This document shows positions 4,263 to 5,179 of a DNA stretch of 5,179 nt, piece after piece (the first letter of the stretch is position 1; every line of letters begins with the position of its first letter). The position numbers and the translations under genes are program-made. Source of the stretch: Rhodospirillaceae bacterium (GTDB lineage Bacteria; Pseudomonadota; Alphaproteobacteria; SP197); assembly GCA_018700655.1 (NCBI GenBank), contig JABIUG010000305.1:1-5179 (forward strand), in the 5' to 3' direction. The notes beneath the pieces were generated by a model. That model did not search any database, had not been told where the DNA came from, and was given only the letters and a program-made list of their open reading frames with translations.

Positions 4263-5179
4263 TAATCAGCCAGTGCGAGTTCGATTTCCGGCGCATCGAT
4301 AGGGTCAAGCGAGCCGATCAAAACCGGCAGTTCGATCACCACTTCATCGTCTGCTGTTTCCATCAGGGCGAGCAATTCGGTGTCTTCGTCATAGATATCG
4401 CCGCGGAACTGCATCTGGCCGGCATCATCAACCCAGGCGGTCAGATACATCAGATGAACCGGCAGGGGCTGTGAAAGGCTCTGATAATGGGTCTCCTCGG
4501 CGGTCAGCGCCTCATCGACCTCCTGGGCTGTCCAGGCCGTTGACTCGGTGGCCAGGGCAAACTGGGCCAGGCCCGCGGGATCGCCAACCCGGACACAGCC
4601 ATGGCTCAGGCTGCGTTCTGTCCGGGCGAAGACGCTGCGGGCGCCGGTGTCGTGCAGGAAAATATCGAACTCGTTGGTCAGCGAAAAGCGAACCAGGCCA
4701 AGCGCACTCGATTCGCTGGGGTCCTGGCGCAGCATGTAAGCAAAGCTCGATGCCGTCATTTCTGTCCAGTCGATCGTCTCGGGGTCGACCTCGTTGGTCG
4801 CGCCCCAGTCGGCAAAGACGCGGAAGCTGTTGGTGGCGAGCCAGGTCGGGTCTTCCTGCAGCTTGGGCAGGATTTCGTCCTTGGCTATCTTGTGCGGCAC
4901 GGTCCAGGTCGGGGCGAATTTCAGATTGACGATCCGGTCGCTCAGGATTGGCGTGCGGTGTTCCGGCGCTCCGACCACGACCGGCATGACAAGGCTGGGC
5001 TCGCCGGCTTCATAGGCAACCAGTTCGAAGTTGGGAAGATTGACCTCGACATGGCGTTCGCCCAATTCGGCCTGTGCCGGGATCCAGCGCATCCGCTCGA
5101 GATTTGCGGTGATGGTCAGGGCGCGCTCAGCAGGTGTCACGTTGAGAGCCACAAGGGTCTTGCGCCCAACCACACCATC
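4262..5179 (-). CDS. ldtD: L,D-transpeptidase, YcbB/LdtD type, 5' partial
   Basis: Periplasmic YkuD-fold enzyme that makes 3-3 (mDap-mDap) cross-links in peptidoglycan. The frame stays open to the window end, and the first visible residues, D-G-V-V-G-R-K-T-L, are the end of a PG_binding_1 domain. The GTG at 5173 is therefore an internal Val, and the gene starts outside. YcbB proteins usually run 500-600 aa; about 305 are seen. From that GTG codon: YkuD domain from about 41, TPILSDRI (74-81) and TWTVPHKIAKDEILPK (89-104) as in YcbB, LRQDPSESSALG (148-159), FLHDT (172-176) with His174, and SHGCVRV (190-196) with His191, catalytic Cys193 (codon 4595-4597) and Arg195. VHLMYLTAWVDD (239-250) is the YcbB C-terminal signature. 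All catalytic residues are intact. The last 42 residues are strongly acidic with no Lys or Arg. It converges on the amidase and lies near the MepK-like gene, whose E. coli counterpart is the neighbour of ycbB. The symbol reflects family, not proven orthology. Confidence 0.92.
   Translation of the reverse strand, partial: DGVVGRKTLVALNVTPAERALTITANLERMRWIPAQAELGERHVEVNLPNFELVAYEAGEPSLVMPVVVGAPEHRTPILSDRIVNLKFAPTWTVPHKIAKDEILPKLQEDPTWLATNSFRVFADWGATNEVDPETIDWTEMTASSFAYMLRQDPSESSALGLVRFSLTNEFDIFLHDTGARSVFARTERSLSHGCVRVGDPAGLAQFALATESTAWTAQEVDEALTAEETHYQSLSQPLPVHLMYLTAWVDDAGQMQFRGDIYDEDTELLALMETADDEVVIELPVLIGSLDPIDAPEIELALAD

Noticed and set aside
4471..4929. 152-codon plus-strand open frame opposite the transpeptidase
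   Set aside because: It is an Arg/Pro/Gly-rich translation typical of an antisense shadow, lying across the HGC catalytic region of a clear gene.
5171..5179. GTG at 5173 as start of the L,D-transpeptidase
   Set aside because: The upstream codons read D-G in frame and complete the end of a PG_binding_1 motif, so the GTG encodes an internal valine.

Overview
The window looks like chromosome from a GC-rich Alphaproteobacterium, possibly a Rhodospirillales-like marine or soil lineage. The reasons are strong G/C preference at third codon positions, two twin-arginine-type signal peptides (one on a DUF882/M15 peptidase), and a PotD-type binding protein with a long pre-signal N-terminus. The lineage is inferred from style, not from any marker gene. 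There are five protein genes, two of them cut by the window edges. I saw no rRNA, tRNA, CRISPR array, insertion sequence or transposase.

Layout. Positions 1-1113 (+) hold the 3' part of a class I/II PLP aminotransferase of the kynurenine/methionine/DapC-like group; it runs in from the left. It converges on a PotD-like extracellular solute-binding protein at 1199-2326 (-), with a GC-rich hairpin between the two stop codons. The binding protein has a good sigma70-like promoter (2436-2463), a leader of roughly 100 nt with several mutually exclusive or pseudoknot-type pairings, and a strong Shine-Dalgarno. No permease or ATPase gene is beside it.

The right half is a peptidoglycan locus. It holds a Tat-type DUF882/MepK-like M15 endopeptidase (2617-3231, -), a zinc N-acetylmuramoyl-L-alanine amidase with a C-terminal SH3 domain and provably no signal peptide (3492-4235, +), and the C-terminal two-thirds or so of a YcbB/LdtD-type L,D-transpeptidase (4262 to beyond 5179, -). 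The endopeptidase and amidase diverge from a 260-bp AT-richer control region carrying repeated TTGCAA/GTTGC elements. The amidase and transpeptidase converge with stop codons 26 bp apart, inside one hairpin.

How they may work together. LdtD-type enzymes make 3-3 (mDap-mDap) cross-links, MepK-type enzymes cut them, and amidases remove stem peptides. One short locus therefore carries a maker and a cutter of the same bond plus an amidase of phage-lysin design. I do not see a clearly new multi-gene system. The points most worth a second look are the signal-less amidase, the altered ligand pocket of the binding protein (including a possible cysteine pair), and its structured leader.
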